Assembly (NCBI RefSeq): GCF_015558675.1
Contig: NZ_JADMOL010000006.1
Location: 114,876-161,578, forward strand
Source of the DNA: Paenibacillus sp. 1001270B_150601_E10
GTDB lineage: Bacteria > Bacillota > Bacilli > Paenibacillales > Paenibacillaceae
DNA length: 46,703 nt
Direction of reading: 5' to 3'
Below the pieces are notes generated by a model. The model was not told the DNA's origin and searched no databases. It saw only the letters and a list, made by a program, of their open reading frames with translations. A program made the translations under genes and the position numbers. Positions 45,692 through 46,703 of the stretch are shown one piece after another (position 1 is the first letter of the stretch; every line of letters starts with the position of its first letter).

Positions 45692-46666
45692 TTATAGATA
45701 ATCCAATAATGGGTTTACTTTCTCGGTACTTGTCATGTCTAGTATCGCTTGATACAGATTAGGAGGGTATTCTGCGATTCGGTGGCATAGATACAAATAC
45801 CAACCGCGACCGTAGGTTAAATATATGCGAACAGGATATCCTGCTTGCCTCAATTCACTCGCCAAATCAGGGCGAATCCCGTACAGCAATTCGAACTCAA
45901 CGCCTGGTTTGTCAATCCATCCCCGCTTGATAACCTCATCGATCAGTGATTGGTCATGGGTGGCGATTGACAAGCGGTGTCCCATGCGAATGGCCTGGTC
46001 GATAAGCTGCACATACCGCTCATTTAGTGCCGTGGAGCGAGGAATGGAGAGCTGTTCAGGCTCTTGATATGCTCCTTTTACAATGCGAATTCGTCCGGGA
46101 GCAGATTGTAAATCGCTTAGATCCTGTTTCGTACGGTTCAGTTGAGCTTGAATCGTGATTCCGAGATTTGAATAGGCTGCGGCTGCTTTTTTATAGATTG
46201 CTAGTATGGCATCGGTCTTTACAGACTCTTCCATGCTGATAAAGAGCTCAATATCAGCATCCTGGGCTTGTTCGGCAAGTACAGCCAGGTGTTTATATGC
46301 AAGTTCATCATCTAGCGATAAGCCAATGTGTGAAAGGTCGAATGAAACACGTGCTGCCACCCCTTGCTCTGCCAAGGCATGAATAAGTCCTGATAATTCA
46401 AAAGCGGCCGCTTCACAAACAAGCGCGTCTGTTGCATTCTCGCCGATGTATTCAAGTGAGAGCGCGTATCCCTTGTCTGCAAGTCTTTGCCCGGCCTCAA
46501 GAGCGTCTTTGCGCTCCTCCCCTGACACATACTTGGCAGCCGCACGCTGCAGCAGCTGGTAGACAGCCGGCGTTTGCTCTACATAACCCTTCAAATCTGC
46601 TCTTCGTGCAATAGATTTCATTGCTTCGGCAAATCTAACTTCCAAGTCAATCGTTGATGATACCAT
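45692..46666 (-). CDS. putB: proline dehydrogenase
   Basis: 324 residues, the length of Bacillales monofunctional ProDH (PutB/FadM). TIM-barrel flavoenzyme: FDLSHIGLSLDDELAYKHL (about 104), RIRIVKGAYQEPEQ (about 193), LSIATHD (about 230), GVEFELLYGIRPDLASEL (about 250), and the substrate-binding end YLTYGRGWYLYLCHRIAEYP (about 285-305), whose two Arg hold the proline carboxylate. It oxidises proline to pyrroline-5-carboxylate with FAD at the membrane or in the cytosol. The normal next enzyme, a P5C dehydrogenase, is not within the window. GGAGGGAACCTTC precedes the ATG. Confidence 0.93.
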   Translation of the reverse strand: MVSSTIDLEVRFAEAMKSIARRADLKGYVEQTPAVYQLLQRAAAKYVSGEERKDALEAGQRLADKGYALSLEYIGENATDALVCEAAAFELSGLIHALAEQGVAARVSFDLSHIGLSLDDELAYKHLAVLAEQAQDADIELFISMEESVKTDAILAIYKKAAAAYSNLGITIQAQLNRTKQDLSDLQSAPGRIRIVKGAYQEPEQLSIPRSTALNERYVQLIDQAIRMGHRLSIATHDQSLIDEVIKRGWIDKPGVEFELLYGIRPDLASELRQAGYPVRIYLTYGRGWYLYLCHRIAEYPPNLYQAILDMTSTEKVNPLLDYL

Positions 46667-46703
46667 GAAGGTTCCCTCCTCTTGTCTTCTACATCCACTG
46701 TAG

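Overview
The window looks like the chromosome of a low-to-mid GC Gram-positive, most likely a Paenibacillus or close relative (inference). The grounds are strong GGAGG ribosome binding sites, frequent TTG/GTG starts, A-tract/T-tract terminators, and typical Bacillales families: a complete yxdJKLM-yxeA-type peptide-sensing module, YtrA-type GntR with ABC genes, BlaI plus an M56 peptidase, short-chain chromate transporters, Rph and Pr6Pr. No rRNA, tRNA, CRISPR array, phage module or intact insertion sequence was found.

Layout. 1-8.4 kb: end of a MetX-like hydrolase, a Rieske-fusion protein of unknown role, a flavin-reductase-like protein, a maltose-acetyltransferase-like enzyme, a wrecked SDR gene beside its divergent LysR regulator, and an MFS exporter with a long ArsR-type regulator. 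8.4-17.1 kb: a TetR-SRPBCC-VOC group with two near-identical operators, rifampicin phosphotransferase (rph) with an unusual face-to-face promoter arrangement, an SDR, two tandem HAD phosphatases, a LacI regulator, and remnants of a histidine kinase and an effector-binding protein. 17.2-20.1 kb: GntR plus ABC ATPase, a frameshifted paiA-like acetyltransferase and a Pr6Pr membrane protein. 20.2-27.3 kb: a five-gene yxdJKLM-yxeA-like antimicrobial-peptide sensing and detoxification operon with a BceR-type box, then a GntR(YtrA)-ABC-ABC2 operon whose regulator seems to start at CTG. 27.4-33.2 kb: OsmC, the collapsed remains of a LytTR/ABC operon, BlaI plus an M56 sensor peptidase with two operators, and a two-gene chromate transporter. 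33.3-46.7 kb: LysR, two GNATs, an unrecognised 290-residue protein, a PhnB-like protein, an ADP-ribosylglycohydrolase, an alpha/beta hydrolase, relics of DUF4179, M29 aminopeptidase and DUF2935 genes, a large secreted GH20 hexosaminidase with two F5/8C modules, and proline dehydrogenase.

Two themes stand out. First, antibiotic and envelope-stress response: rph, the yxd module, the YtrA module, BlaI/M56 and the MFS exporter. Second, heavy gene decay: at least eight relics in 47 kb, several of which keep both gene ends while the middle is deleted. The most interesting regulatory signal is the rph upstream region. There a perfect sigma-A promoter and terminator define a short RNA that would run antisense to the start of the rph transcript.
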